From Monodelphis domestica (lineage: Eukaryota; Chordata; Mammalia; Didelphimorphia; Didelphidae), in assembly GCF_027887165.1 (NCBI RefSeq), contig NC_077228.1, forward strand, positions 111,097,596 through 111,161,595: a stretch of 64,000 bases of DNA. Reading direction: 5' to 3'. The notes beneath the pieces are model-generated. The model saw only the letters and a program-made list of their open reading frames with translations. It was not told the origin of the DNA and did no database searches. Position 1 is the stretch's first letter. Each line of letters opens with the position of its first letter. Below are positions 23,190 to 35,362 of this stretch, one piece after another. Made by a program: the position numbers and the translations under genes.

Positions 23190-24010
23190 ATGTAACCTGG
23201 GCTTATCTGAGTATATCTAGGTCACCTAACATGGGGGCACTTTTGGTCCCCTACCACATGGGTGGGTATAGCCTCCTTTGATTGGCTTTATTACCTGAGA
23301 AAGCTCTTTAAAACTGGTAAGACTGAGAAGATTGCTTTCTTTTTCTGATTCTCTTTCTAGCTCCCACTCTTCTCTGCTCTGTCCAGAGGGTGGAGATCAC
23401 AGTTCACTCAAGGAATAGGCACTTTGAGAGGGGAAGGACTATTCCATATTTATTTTGACCAGGCAAAGAGAAATGGGTCTAAGGGTATTTAATTCTCTAC
23501 TGGATCATTTGTCATTTGTCCTTTTCAGTTTCAGGTGCTGGATGTAACCTTTAACAGACCCAGGAGTTCAAGCCATGGTGACTTTGGGGTGAGGATTCCT
23601 GAAAGGGATGGCACAGCCAAGAAGCTCTGCAGGGAAGTCTTGAGAGACAAGAATGTCTGGGACTTGAGCCCAAAGAGAGATTTGAACATGGAACTTGGAA
23701 CTCTGTGCTCTATTGGAACAGAGCTAAACTATTTATCTCCCCCTACCCAGAGATTAAAGTAGTATGAGGGGAGAAGAGGATTATGCCTCCCATTCGTTGG
23801 GGAGTGAACTTGAATATTTGTGATTATACCTCCTGAAGTAAATATTACTTTGTAAAAGCTAATATGACCAGGATTAAATGGAACTAGAGTGTAGAGAACA
23901 TCAAAGGTGGTGGCTGGAGTCATTGGAGAGAGCCTAAATACTCCCAATATCTCCTTAAGGATAACAGAGCACCCTGGGGGAAGGGTAAAATCTAACCTCT
24001 ACTTGGCCTC
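23190..24010. mobile_element. Possible LTR-like element, unclassified
   Basis: Begins with tgtaacctgggcttatctga, an LTR-like TG start, has a CCAAT-type gattggc and a TATA-like ctctttaaaa near 23310, but I could not find a matching end or target duplication. Treat as a candidate fossil; family and edges are unknown. Confidence 0.3.
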
Positions 24011-24599
24011 CAGGCAATAAAAGCCACAGTAGCCAGTATCACATTGTCTTTCATAGATACACTGTTATCCTTGTACAAACTGTTCCCCTGATTCTGATCA
24101 CTTCATTCTGAGCCAGTTAATACAACCAGGATTACCTAAAATCAGGTTTTCCATAATTTCTTATGTGTTACAGTACAGGGTGGGTGGGAGAGAAGAAGCC
24201 TAGTATCACCCAGATGAACAATTTATTCAGAAATCATGTGGTTACAAAATAAATCGGGACCAAGGGTCTTAGTAGCCAAGGACCCAGAAGCTTGGTTTCT
24301 CATAGTTAATATTCAATTTAGAGGAAGTGAAAAACAAGATATAGGGATTCAGACACCTTGTTTCTTATTGGTGCAGAAGTTAGGGAAACATTCAGGGCAG
24401 AAGTAGAGGGATATTCCTATAGTTGGGCAGATGGGGAGGGGGAATAAGCTTGTGTAATCTCCAAAAGCAAGTGACTTACATGGAATTTGAAACTTTACTT
24501 CACAAAATGATGTCTAAAAGACAAAATGGAGTCACTAAGGCTAATTTTTAATGTAACATAGCACACTAATATTCCATGGCATATTGTATATTTATAGAG

Positions 24600-24866
24600 A
24601 GAGAGAACTAGGTGATGCAGTGAATAGAGGGCTGTATCTGAAGTCAGGAGAACCCAAGTTCAAATCCAGCCTTAGACACTTACCTGTATGATTCTGGGCA
24701 AGTAATTTATCCTCTGTCTGCCTCAGTTGTCTCAATTATTTAATGGAGATACTAATAGCACCAACCTTCCAGGGTTATTGTGAGAATCAAATGAAATAAT
24801 AATTGTGAAGTAATTAGCAGTGTACAGTGACTGGTTCATAGTAGATGTTTAATAAAAGCTTTTCCC
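24600..24866 (+). mobile_element. CORE-SINE (MIR-like), near full length
   Basis: Head actaggtgatgcagtgaata, aagttcaaatccagcct, body gattctgggcaagtaattta, and L2-like tail tggttcatagtagatgttta ending aataaaag. Confidence 0.8.
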
Positions 24867-24894
24867 CTTATTCAGCCATTCTCCAACTGATGGG

Positions 24895-25015
24895 TATCTC
24901 TTTAGATCCTAGTTCTTAACTCCCCCCCCCCTCTCTGAATCTGTCTCTCTCTCTCTGAATCTGTCTCTGTCTCTATCTTTCTCTCTCTTCTCAATTAGGG
25001 TGAAGACTTTTGTTT
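24895..25015. repeat. C- and CT-rich low-complexity tract
   Basis: Run of C near 24922-24931 followed by repeated tctctgaatctgtctctctc-like text. Confidence 0.75.
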
Positions 25016-25079
25016 CAATTGTCATTATACAGGAGGTCACTAATGCTGAGACACAACAAATTACTCTGGAATTTCACCA

Positions 25080-25495
25080 AGTTTCATTGAGGCACAAAGA
25101 AATAGTATAAGAGCTATAAGAAATGATAAGCAGGATGATTTCAGAAAAAGCTGGAAAGATCTGCAGGAACTGATGTAGAGTGAACTACGCAGAACCGGGA
25201 GAACAGTGTTCATAGTAACAGCAATATTATGTGATGATAATCTGTGAAAACTTGACTATTCTCAGCAGTACAATGATCTGAGACAATCCTGAAAGACTAA
25301 TGATGGGGAATGCTCTCCACCTCCGGAGAAAGAGCTGCTGGTGTCAGATGGGTATGGTTCAGAGCATACTATCTTTCACATCAGTGTATTTAGGGTTTTA
25401 TTTTGGGGTTTGGGTTTTGTATGAGTTTGATCTTTCAACAATGATCAACATGGAAGTGTGTTTTGCATGACAATAATAAAAAGAAGAAATACTAT
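25080..25495 (+). mobile_element. Old L1-like LINE 3' fragment
   Basis: Contains ggaactgatgtagagtgaac and acgcagaaccgggagaacag, paralleling the younger L1 copies at 34900 and 39740, then tcaacatggaagtgtgtttt and an A-rich end. Diverged. Confidence 0.65.
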
Positions 25496-26070
25496 AGGAG
25501 GATGGAGCAGAGCTGACTACCTTTATCTAGGCTGTCTGTCTGCAGCTATATCCTGGTTACCATGTTCTGCACACATTTTAGTACTGGTTTTCAGTAAGAA
25601 TAAACCTCTAACCTCCTTGCTTTCTTCTCTTCCCTATCTCTCATAATTGAACTTTAATGTCTTTAGAGGAAAGGCACAAACTTAATCCCAAACTGTATTA
25701 TTAATAATAAGAACCAAGAGTGATGGAATGGCATGGGATGCATGTTTCTCTCACCCAGATCTGAAACTCAACACCACTTCTTATCTTCTGTCAGTCTCTG
25801 GACTTTGGGTCTCAAAGACATAAATGAAGAAATGTGGATAGCCTCCATCAAAAAATCACCAGTGAGTCTTGTCATTGACAGGAAGCTGGTCTGGGCATGA
25901 CAATGAGCACCATCATGTTCAAATGCCCAGGAAATCAAAACATCCATTAATCCAACAATGAGGCCAAAAGTCTGGAAAGGAGATGAGGTCAGCTTGACAG
26001 GGTGCACATTTCTGTGCCTTAAAATAAAGCCACAAATTCTACCTTCTACTCATGAGAGCAGAGAGAAGAT
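25496..26070. other. Intergenic, nothing recognised
   Basis: No gene or named repeat. A reverse-strand open frame at 25768-26007 has no recognisable product. Confidence 0.4.
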
Positions 26071-26074
26071 GGTG

Positions 26075-26245
26075 GAGAGAGCACAGTCATAGAGTCACAG
26101 GAACAAGGTCCAAATCCTACCTTGGAAGCTGTTGGCCTTAGACTATTTATTCAGCTTGGGTCTCAGTTTCCTCATCTGTAAAGTGAGAGATTTGGGTTAG
26201 ATAGTTTCTGAGGGTCCCTTCCAGCACTAAATCTATTATAAAAAT
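26075..26245 (+). mobile_element. CORE-SINE (MIR-like)
   Basis: tctcagtttcctcatctgta and gagggtcccttccagcacta in the usual order; head region degraded. Confidence 0.65.
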
Positions 26246-27238
26246 TATAGATTGAAAGGCAATGATGCAGAGAGAGGTGTGCCCTGGGGAGTTAGAAATC
26301 TTGCCTTTTTCAGCAAATCTCCTTTGGTTGATATGTTGGGCTTCTGTTGTGTGTTAATGAGCATGACATGGAATGGGTGCCTTGAAACCAGATACATTTC
26401 CTTACTCCATTTTCCTACATATGTCCTGAACTCCTTGGAGGGCAGGACAGGAAAAGCAGGAATTCCAGACAGTGTTCCAATTGGCATCAAGGTACCAGGT
26501 CTTTCTCTCCAATATCTGGTGCCTTGCTCCACCTAGTGGATTTTAGGATAGAAACTGATGGGGGCAGGGGAAGGTGGGTAAGAAGGCCATGGTTTTTTGT
26601 TTTTTCTTTAAATCAAATCTGCACTTCTTATACTTCCTTATTGGAGTTACCGGATTTCCCTGTATCCTACCTCTGTTCTCACTGGGTGGGCTCCCTCATT
26701 TATTTCAATTAGACCCAAATGTATAGCTATGAGCAATCAGATCTAGCTTCTACTGCATTCCTGCCTCTCTGGCTAATAGACAAATTACATTATATGAGCA
26801 AGAGACCAATGCTGGCCAGGGAAAGGCATATTCCAAACATAATAATATCTTTTGATTGCCAAACCCAATCAAATCAAGACCAGGTCATTTGCCTAAAAAT
26901 AACTCTACCCTAATGGTTTGCCTACTGTTCAATACTTTGGGGACTCCTCTGAACAATAATTGGTTGAATAGAGTCATGCTATTCCTTCCTAGGGAGTTGG
27001 GTTGTGTTTCGTGTTGGAAGTTGCAAGGCAATTTGAGCTGAAACAATAACAAAGTTAAAAACAGCAGGCAAGGCTAAGACAGGAACTAAAGGAACTTAAT
27101 GACGATCTTTTTTTTTTTTTAAACACAGATTCCCCTATATGAAGGATAAAAATATGCATCAGTATAGGATTAAGTCAATCTTGCAAATAAGTCTAAGGAG
27201 AACTCCAGCAGTCTATTTTTATTTACCAATCTCCAGCA
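26246..27238. other. Intergenic, nothing recognised
   Basis: Contains open frames on both strands between 26245 and 26536, but they are mutually overlapping and show no protein family. A poly-T run lies at 27109-27120. Confidence 0.4.
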
Positions 27239-27239
27239 G

Positions 27240-27285
27240 ATGTGATGATGATGATAATAATAATAATAACAATAATAATTTATAT
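27240..27285. repeat. (GAT)n/(AAT)n microsatellite
   Basis: gatgatgatgataataataa followed by more AAT-type units. Confidence 0.92.
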
Positions 27286-28045
27286 TTCTATAGCACTTTA
27301 AGACTTACAAAGTATTTTCTTCCCAATAGACCTGTGAGACAGGGATTTAAAAAACTATTAGCCCCATTTTATAGAGGAACATTAAAGTGATTTTCTTCAT
27401 CTCTCCCTCTGTCACCTTAAGAGACTAGAGAGCAGGGTTTCCAAGGAGATCAGAACTGACAGGAGTCAGTGAGCCAGAGCTGAAGTTTCTGTTACCAGGG
27501 AGACCAGGACTGAGGTGAGGAAGTAGCCACCCTCTGACAGGAAGTTAGGGGGGACAGTTGGTCAGTGAAGAGATAAAGGAAACAAGTACTGAGGGAAAGG
27601 GTCTTTTGCCTCTGGAATCTTTACAGGAGATCTATCTCTGAGGCAAGGATCTGCTGGTAGTTGGCTACTGACAGTTGGGCTGCTATAGAAAACTGATTGA
27701 AGGAGTGAGTGAGTGGTGGTTGTCTATTATTTTAGGGAGTTAGGTAGTTAGTGAAATAATTTATAGAGTAGGTTAGATAGGCCTGGCTTGCCAAGCAGAA
27801 GAAACTGTCCTTAGAAGACAATTAGAGGTAGTTTTAGGAAATTTTAGGTAGTATTAGGGTATAAGATTAATAATATCTCTTTCCTCTTTTCTATCTTTCT
27901 ATCTGAACTTCTTTCTTAAATTAAACAAAGTTTCTGTTAAACTGATCTCCTCACTTTGTCTAACTCCTTAACTTAACCCTTACAAGAGCTTCAGAGAACT
28001 GAAGAGACTCATTCAAAGTCACATAGCCAGTAAGTGTCAGAGCCA
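27286..28045 (-). mobile_element. CORE-SINE, reverse strand, apparently opened by an LTR-like insert
   Basis: Left piece tctatagcactttaagactt to ttttatagaggaacattaaa; right piece agactcattcaaagtcacat. These belong together in a reverse MIR-like copy, but about 600 bases (27389-27985) lie between them. Confidence 0.6.
27389..27985. mobile_element. Possible solo LTR inside a CORE-SINE
   Basis: About 0.6 kb of non-SINE sequence interrupts a MIR-like element. The insert ends in ...aacccttaca and has a TG near its start, as LTRs do, but I found no convincing target duplication. Fossil candidate; class unknown. Confidence 0.4.
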
Positions 28046-28460
28046 TGACCAAAAAAGGAAAATGATAAATGTTGGAGATGTGGGAAAATTGGAACATGAA
28101 TACACTGTTGGTGGAACTGTGAACTGATACAACAATTCTGGAGAGCAATAAGGAATCAGGCTCCAAGAGACACAAAACTCTGCATACCCTCTGACCCAGC
28201 AATGCCACTACTGGGTCTGTATCCCAAAGAGATCAGAAATAAAGGAAAAGGACCTACTTGTCTGAAAATGTTTTTAGCAACTCTTTTTGTAATGGCAAAG
28301 AATTGGAAACTGAGGAGGGTCCATTACCTGGGGGATGAATAAATAAGTTGTGGAGTATGGTTATAATGAAATACTATTGTGCCATAAAAAACCAAACAGG
28401 ATGAGTTTGGGAAGACCTGGACTCATGAACCAATGCAAAGTGAAGTGAACAGGAGGAACT
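28046..28460 (+). mobile_element. L1 LINE 3' fragment, plus strand
   Basis: gataaatgttggagatgtgg, cactgttggtggaactgtga, cctctgacccagcaatgcca and gtgaagtgaacaggaggaac follow the L1 3' order. Truncated at both ends. Confidence 0.85.
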
Positions 28461-29528
28461 CTCCCCTGAACTAAGGCATAAGGATTTTTCCAATATGGTG
28501 GGAAGCACCTGCGCATGAGAGTGATGAGACAAAATTCTTGTTGGAAGGGATCACAGCCAATTGAGTTTATTGTTGGGTTGCTAATGGAGCAGTGTACAGA
28601 CATCCAGTTGAATGGCAAGATAGGTAACCTGACCTGGGCATGGGCAGATAGGATTCATCATCCTTCTAGACAGGCTCTTGGTTTGTTGTAAGAGATCTGG
28701 CTCGAGGCTGCAGCTGTCTCCCTGGGGGATGACTTCATTGGATTGACTTAATGATCAGTGGGTCAGATGCTCAGACTCTTAGGAGCAGCAAAATAAAACA
28801 GAGCCTGAGTAATGATTTTGAGGTGGGATTTTTTTGTTGTTGTTGCAATAAATGTTAAGTGCATTGCTGATTAAAATATGTGAGACATGTAATTGCCGGA
28901 GCTCCCAGACCAGCTATCAGATCTGAATTATCTAGCCTTGATCTAATACCAGGCAGAGGGCCCAATTTCAGCCATGCAGCAGAAGCCTTTGAGAAGTTTC
29001 CAGAGCTAACTGGCATTTAATCAATGCAATCACCATTATAGTACTTAATTCCTATAGCTACAAGACATGACACTTTTCAACAACTCAGCTCTACAAAGAG
29101 AGAACTTGGCTTGGCTGACAGAAAAACTATATTCCCAAGGTTATTGCCTCAGCATTGGTCAGAGGGTGGGTTTGATTAAAAAAAAAATCTTTTCAAATTG
29201 GTGTATTTGAGCTGGGTGTCGTGTTTTATGTTTTTAGTCAAAGAAACCAGAGGCTAAGGCTTCTGGAGCTTAGAAGTTCTGAACTGGCATAGACTAAGCT
29301 GATTGGATGTCCATACTTGGCCCAATATCAATATAATGAGCCTCTGGGGGGGAAAGGGATCCATCAAATTATCTCAGAGGAATCGAATTGGTCCAAGTTG
29401 GAAATGGAACAGCTGCCATGTCAAAGCATGCTATTCAGTAGTAGAACTGGGGCTGTGGGTAGGCGCTGCACTTCTAGGCTATGAAAGATAGGAAGATAGG
29501 AAGATCTAGTCTGTTAAAAAAAAAAAAA
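28461..29528. other. Intergenic, nothing recognised
   Basis: Ordinary sequence; a poly-A run lies at 29517-29528 beside the next SINE. Confidence 0.4.
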
Positions 29529-29534
29529 GTGGGG

Positions 29535-29712
29535 GTGGGGTGCACTAGATGGCTCAATAGATAGAATGCCAGGCATGGAGTTGAGAGGACCTAGGTTCAA
29601 ATCTGGCCTCAGACACTTCTTAGCTGTATGACCCTGAGAAAGTCACTTGACCCCACTTGCTTAGCCTTTACTGCTCTTCTGCCTTATTAACACAGAAGGT
29701 AAATCTGAACTT
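29535..29712 (+). mobile_element. MAR1-like SINE
   Basis: Head gcactagatggctcaataga, ggttcaaatctggcctcaga, core tgaccctgagaaagtcactt, tail shortened to cttattaacacagaaggtaa. Confidence 0.85.
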
Positions 29713-29884
29713 TAAAATGTCAAAAAACAATTGTCAAAAATTGTTTCTACATATAACTGAAATATAAAATATATAATAATATACATATATTTATATTTAA
29801 TTAATATATAAATAATATAATAAAAGTATAAAAAAGACAAAAGATAAAGGCTTTAAAGAAAAATACTTCCCAAGACATATGCTC

Positions 29885-30862
29885 TAACTGTATGTATCTA
29901 TCCTGGGCCCTTTTTTCTTCTGCTGTCATTGCCATTTTTGTGCTGATGGTTCTCAAATCTGCCTACCTTGTCCTAACTTCTCTGCTGACTTTCACTGTCA
30001 CATTTGCAGTTGCAAAACTGAACTCATTCTCTTTCTCCCTCAGAGGTCCCTCTCTACCCTCTGCCTTCCTTCTGATGTTGAGGGCAACTCCATCCTCTCA
30101 GCTGCTCAGGTTGACAACCCAGGTGTCAGCTCCTGGGCATCTCTCCTCCGCTATATCCAATCCATTGCCAAGGCCATCTATCTGACTTCTGCAACGCGTC
30201 TCAAATGCTTGCCTCTCTGACACTGCTGTTGCCCTGGTTCCAGTGCTTATCGCCTCACACCTTGACTATTGCAAGTCTTCTAATAGCCTGCTTGCCTCAG
30301 GTTTCTTCCCACTCCAGTACATTGTCCATTCAGCCACCAAAGTCATTTTCACTCCCCGACTCAATGAACCCTAGTGGCTCCCAATTGCTTCTGGAATCAA
30401 ATCCTCCTTTTGGCATACAAAGTCCTTCAGACCTCTCCAGCCTGCTTACTTTTTCCTTTTTTGTCATGTACTCTTTGACCCAGTGATGCTGGCCTCTCCT
30501 CTTCCATGAACAGGGCCCTCCATCTTTCTGCTCTGGGCATTTTTTCTAGCTGTCCTCCAAACATGGAACATTCTTGCTCATCTCTGCCCATTGACTTCCC
30601 TGGCTTTCTTTTAAGTCTCATCTTCTTAAAAAAAAAAACCTTTCCCCAACCCTCTTAATTCTAGCATCTTCCCTTTCTTAATTATTTTCCATTTATTCAA
30701 TCTGTAGCTTGTTTGTACATGTTTGTTTACTTGTTGTCTCCCCACTTGAGCCCCGAGAGGGAAGGGATTATACTTTGCTTCTTTTTGTATCCTCAGCACT
30801 TAGCAGAGTACTTGACACATTGTAGATGCTTAACAAACGTTTACTGACTGACTTTTTTAGAG
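29885..30862 (+). mobile_element. L2-like LINE 3' portion
   Basis: The last 150 bases (ttgtctccccacttgagccc, then gtatcctcagcacttagcag and agatgcttaacaaacgttta) are the L2/CR1-clade 3' tail. Upstream, phrases such as cacaccttgactattgcaag, tcagccaccaaagtcatttt and cccagtgatgctggcctctc parallel the C-terminal part of the L2-type reverse-transcriptase ORF, but the frame is broken by stops. The open frames at 29892-30186 and 30205-30486 are its remnants. Confidence 0.75.
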
Positions 30863-31004
30863 GGCCAGAACTCTAATCTAGCCTCCTGGATTTTCTGTTC
30901 ATAAAGGTGCTATAGCAGAACAGTTGTCTGAGTGTTTAAAGGAGAAATGGATTCTGTTAAGGTCAGTTAATTGCCAGACCTTTGCCTAACATCCATCAGG
31001 AAAG

Positions 31005-31060
31005 CACTGAATCATGGAATTTCAGAGTTGGAAGGGATTTTAACCTGGATAAGAATTCTC
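31005..31060 (-). mobile_element. Short CORE-SINE remnant
   Basis: catggaatttcagagttgga followed by agggatttt, the reverse-strand MIR-like 3' segment; only a few dozen bases remain. Confidence 0.45.
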
Positions 31061-31077
31061 TCAAAAGTAATCCCAAG

Positions 31078-31293
31078 GGGGCAGCTGGGTGGCTCAGTGG
31101 ATAGAGAGCCAGGCCTAAGAGACGGGAGGTCCTAGGTTCAAATCTGGCCTCAGACACTTCCCAGCTGTGTGACCCTGGGCAAGTCACTTGACCCCCCATT
31201 GCCTAGCCCTTACTGCCTTGGAGCCAATATACAGTATTGATTCCAAGATGGAAGGTGAAGGTTATAAAAAACAAACAAACAAATAAATAAAAT
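31078..31293 (+). mobile_element. Full-length MAR1-like SINE, perfect 14-bp target duplication
   Basis: One of the best copies: gggggcagctgggtggctca head, ctcagtggatagagagcc A-box region, aggttcaaatctggcct B-box region, tail gccaatatacagtattgatt, and an (A-rich CAAA/TAAA) end. aaagtaatcccaag occurs unchanged at 31064-31077 and 31294-31307. Confidence 0.95.
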
Positions 31294-31519
31294 AAAGTAA
31301 TCCCAAGAAGTAGTAAACTTCAGACTGAATATTTCTAGGGAGGAGAACACATTCAGGAAGCCACTCATTCTTTTGACTTTTGAACAACTCTAGTTATTCA
31401 GAGGTTTTTACTTAAGTTGAACTTAAATCAACTTCTCAACAGTTATCACATCATACTCTTAGGTAAGCCCTTTGGGCAGAATTTAGAGCTTTCTGCTCTA
31501 TCTTTAATGAAAAAGGAGG

Positions 31520-31640
31520 TTTAAAAAATAGTTCAGAGGGAGATGGTTTGGATCTTCTCATTTTGGAAAACGTATGTTGAAATTTGTTACTACATGTAAT
31601 TGGGAAAATAAAATCTCTTTGACTTTTTAAAAAAATGGTT
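31520..31640 (+). mobile_element. L1 3' terminal fragment
   Basis: tgaaatttgttactacatgt then aattgggaaaataaaatctc, the usual marsupial L1 3' end; very short. Confidence 0.5.
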
Positions 31641-33295
31641 CAGCCTTCACTTCAGTCCCAGAAAACTATATGATGGACCCTTGAGCATAACAGTTGGAGA
31701 GAAAGAAGAGAAAGATTTCCTACTAATGGAAATAAATTGTCTAAGGAAGAAAGCTATGATCAGCAGTTCTTAGGACAGCTGGAGAACTTTGCACCAGAGA
31801 AAGATGCTTAACAAGGTAGTCATGGCATATATACTTGAGGCTTCTTTCTACCTGGTCTAGAGACTGGTTTTCCAGGTGCTTAAAACAAAACTATTTCTTT
31901 ATTCCTGCCAAAGATTTTGTTAGGACAAACCAAACTACTCTTCCAGAACATTTCCTGGGGTGTAGAGTGAGATTATGACCTGAGATCTATCAGCCTAGTG
32001 TTTGCTACTCTTCTGACCGCCCAACTAACCCAGGCAAAACGTGCTTGGCTTGTGGTTTATAATAATTTCCCATTAGACAGTGTGAGTTTTGAATTGGGTT
32101 GGGGAGGCGCGCGAACGGCTGAGCCCTTCAAAGCTTTCGTGCTTCCTTTTCCTCTGGCTGCCATGTCTCTTTGGATGAGTTGTTTTTCTCCAGGATACTG
32201 ACAGCTTGATTCCTCCGGGTAGCATCACGCGAGGGAAATTAGCTCAGTATGTCTCCTGCTGCCTTCCATCTGTAGTATGGTGTTTTTAGGTATTTGTGAG
32301 CAAGCCTACAGAGCAGTTTTGATAAGATGGGGCAACACTCCAGTCTCTGAAACAGGAAAAGATCATTTCCTCTAAAGATCATGTTTTAAAAATACTTCCA
32401 AACAGCCTGCAAATTCACCCACGCATGTGCAATCTCCTTACGACAAACAGGAAGCTTTGCGAGTGTCAGAATTATAATAGCAGGTGGTCCATGATGTCCA
32501 GGGGATAGAGAGAGCAGCCTGTTTAGATATTTGGAGGATGGTTTCCAAAAAGGAGTCACTCTCACGTGCCTCTTCTCCTTTAGGCCCATACTGAGGACAG
32601 GTGAGCATTTTGGTGGGTTAACTTCATATCTGGCAGATTAATTAGTTTTTTAAATACTTCCTGGAGACATTAGAAAATGACTTCGGTAGTTCATCACAAT
32701 GAGGAAGTCATTTCCTCTAAGACTAGACTACCTCTGGGCTCCATTATGTGGTTGGATATGAGTCCAAGAACACCGGCATCTTCCTACTTGCTACAGAACT
32801 CTTAGAAAAAGCCAGACGCTAAAGATCAAATATTTTCTCCTTAGTCGAGCTGAAAATAAAACAAACAGGCAAACCAAAATTATTTTGTTTCTAGAATGGA
32901 ATACATGAGCTTACTAAAATGACCGATGAGTCCAGTTTCTAGAGCTATTTCCCTTTCCCTTCCCTAGCGCATCGCTGGTGTTCTGGTCCTTTTGATGAAC
33001 ACCAAAGTATCCTTTATACAAAGTTATAGAGAAATGCTTGTTTTAGGAAAGAAAATGACAAGTTGGAGGAATCCCGAGGAAGGTAACTTTGATGAAGGAA
33101 CTGAAAATTATGTCATCTGATGATGATCAGATGAAGAATAGGATCAGCTGAAGAAACAGGGGAGGGTGTGATTGCTTTATTTGGGATTCTCTCTGAATAT
33201 TTAAAGTGCCGTCATGAGGGAAATCTTTGGGCAAACCTACTACCATAGTGGGTGAAATAGCTGGCATTAATATAGGGCTTTGTTATAGAGAGGTA
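31641..33295. other. Repeat-poor intergenic block
   Basis: About 1.65 kb without any SINE or LINE I can recognise, unusual for this window. It contains a small CpG patch (ggcgcgcgaacggctgagcc near 32105). No coding signature: frames at 31998-32201 and 32386-32589 are unsupported. It could hold regulatory sequence, but that is only suggested by the lack of repeats. Confidence 0.45.
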
Positions 33296-33354
33296 GATTT
33301 TTTTTGTTTTAATTTTTAAATTTTTTATTGTCATGCAAAACACAAGAAAGGTAG

Positions 33355-33560
33355 ATTTTAGTAACATCTAGCATTCATATAGCACTTTAAAGTTTACATA
33401 AATTACCTCCTTTAATCCTCACAAGGACTGAGGTAAGATTTTATTAAATTCTCCATTTTACCGATGAGGAAATTGAAGTGTAGGCTATGTGATTTTCCCA
33501 AAGTCATAAAACTTATGTCAGAGGCAAGACTGATGATCAGAGGTCAAAGAACCAAAGCCT
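33355..33560 (-). mobile_element. CORE-SINE (MIR-like), reverse strand
   Basis: catatagcactttaaagttt, ttaatcctcacaaggactga, taccgatgaggaaattgaag, tttcccaaagtcataaaact in reverse-strand order. Confidence 0.7.
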
Positions 33561-33939
33561 CAAAGATCAGGGGGGGAATTATTTTGGTGTTTATTTCTTG
33601 TTGGAAGAATTGTTAGCACAATGCCTGGCACATAGAAGGCACAAAATGAATGTTTGCAATTATCGATTTTATTTTATAAATTATATCTTTTGTGCTTCTA
33701 TTTATCAATTCTGATGATTGATGTTAAGTAGATGATAGACTGGTACCTAGAAGAGAAGCAAAGACACTGAAGTCATTAATTATAGTCCCTATAAATCTTA
33801 GAGGGAAGGATTTTAATTTTAATGATGAAAATGATAGAATTTTAACTCTCAGGTTGGTGAAAATGAAACAGGTCTCTGATGCTCTGTTCAGTATATTTGC
33901 ACTAATTTATAATAGAAATTTTAGGATTGTAATATTTTA
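33561..33939. other. Intergenic, nothing recognised
   Basis: AT-rich sequence; no gene or repeat named. Confidence 0.4.
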
Positions 33940-34128
33940 AAATCAGAGGTGGAAGGGACCTCAAAAATCATTGAGTCCAATCCTTTTGTTTTATAATAAA
34001 GGTTAATGGGGTTCCAGAGTGATGAAATTATTTTCTCAATGTGATATAAGCAATAAGTTAGAGGAAGAACTTGAACTCAAGACTCTGGACTCCAAATCCT
34101 AAACACTGCGCCATCATGCTTTCTCCCC
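33940..34128 (-). mobile_element. CORE-SINE (MIR-like), reverse strand
   Basis: tcagaggtggaagggacctc, attgagtccaatccttttgt, and a head region ccaaatcctaaacactgcgc. Confidence 0.7.
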
Positions 34129-34310
34129 AAAGTGAGACTGTTTAGCAGAAGTGATTACATATTAATGCATGTACTGAAACCCACATGGATTCTTTTTAAA
34201 GCAGACTATGTTTCTTTAATAAGATACTTGTGAAGGATATTCTAAAGGCAATAATCCTCTGAGATCTAGCCAGAAAATCTACTCATGTCCTAGGCAATAC
34301 AGTACTTTTC

Positions 34311-34522
34311 TTTTTTATTAATTTAGAATGTTTTTCCATGATTACATGATTCATGTTCTTTCCCTCTCTCCTCACCCCCTCCTGTAGCCAATGAGCAATT
34401 CCACTGGGTTTTACAGGTGTCATTGATCAAGACCTACTTCCATATCATTAATATTTGCACTAGGGTGATCGTTTAGAGTCTACATCCGCAATCATATCCC
34501 CATCAACCCACCACATGGATTT
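34311..34522 (-). mobile_element. L1 LINE 3' end, reverse strand
   Basis: Starts tttttccatgattacatgat, then gagcaattccactgggtttt and aatcatatccccatcaaccc, as in the other reversed L1 ends. About 200 bases only. Confidence 0.82.
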
Positions 34523-34639
34523 GTCAACAGAGTCTTGGCAGCAATAATTGGAGCCTGGATTTGAATTTGGGGCAAGATAAAGTCATTCTTCTGTCCTTTG
34601 GTTTCATCATAAAAAACCAGGGATATTTATCCAGAAAAT

Positions 34640-35362
34640 ATTTTAAAAGTATAATTACAGTTATAGGAAGGTCTGTATCTTAAAGAGATCAAAGAAAAGG
34701 GACAGAGCCTATTTATACAAAAATGTTTATAGAAGTTTTTTTGTGGTGGAAAAGAGTTGGAAATTGAGGGAATATTCATCCATCAATTGGGGAATGGTGG
34801 AACAAATTGTGGTATATCATTGTAATAGAATACTCTTGAGCTATAAAAAAATGAACATAAGGATTTCCAAAAAGCTTGGAAAGGCTACATGAACTGATGC
34901 AAAGTGAAGTGAGCAGAACCAGGAGAATGTTGTACACAGAAACAACAATATATGTATGATGATCAATTGTGAATGACAATTAATTAGCAATGCAAGGATC
35001 TAGGACAAGGAGTGACTCGACGAAAAATGCTATCCAAAGCCATAGAATGAACTGCTGGAGTTGGAATGTAGATCAAAACATACCATATTTTTCATTTTAT
35101 TTCCATCATGAGTTTTTTTCTTATACATGTGATAGATATATTGTGTTTTCCTTCACAACATGATGAATATGGAAATAAGCATTGCATGATAGCACATGTA
35201 TAATCTGTATCAGATTACTTGCTATCTCAGGGAGTAGGTAGAGGAGGAAATGAGAGGAGAGAATTTAGATCACAAGTCAGAAAACAAATGCCAAAAGATT
35301 GTTTCTCATTGTAGTGGAAGAGGGGTAAAAATACAATAAAGCTTTGAGGAAAAAAATCTCCC
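34640..35362 (+). mobile_element. L1 LINE 3' end, plus strand
   Basis: 'atcaattggggaatggtgga', 'tgatgcaaagtgaagtgagc', 'agaaccaggagaatgttgta' and a final part with tttctcattgtagtggaaga then acaataaagctttgagg. 5'-truncated. Confidence 0.85.

Noticed and set aside
29892-30486. Two plus-strand open frames of 97 and 93 codons
   Set aside because: They lie in a decayed L2-like LINE and are not host genes.
31078-31160. tRNA-like A and B boxes
   Set aside because: They belong to the heads of tRNA-derived SINEs; no intact cloverleaf tRNA gene was found anywhere in the window.
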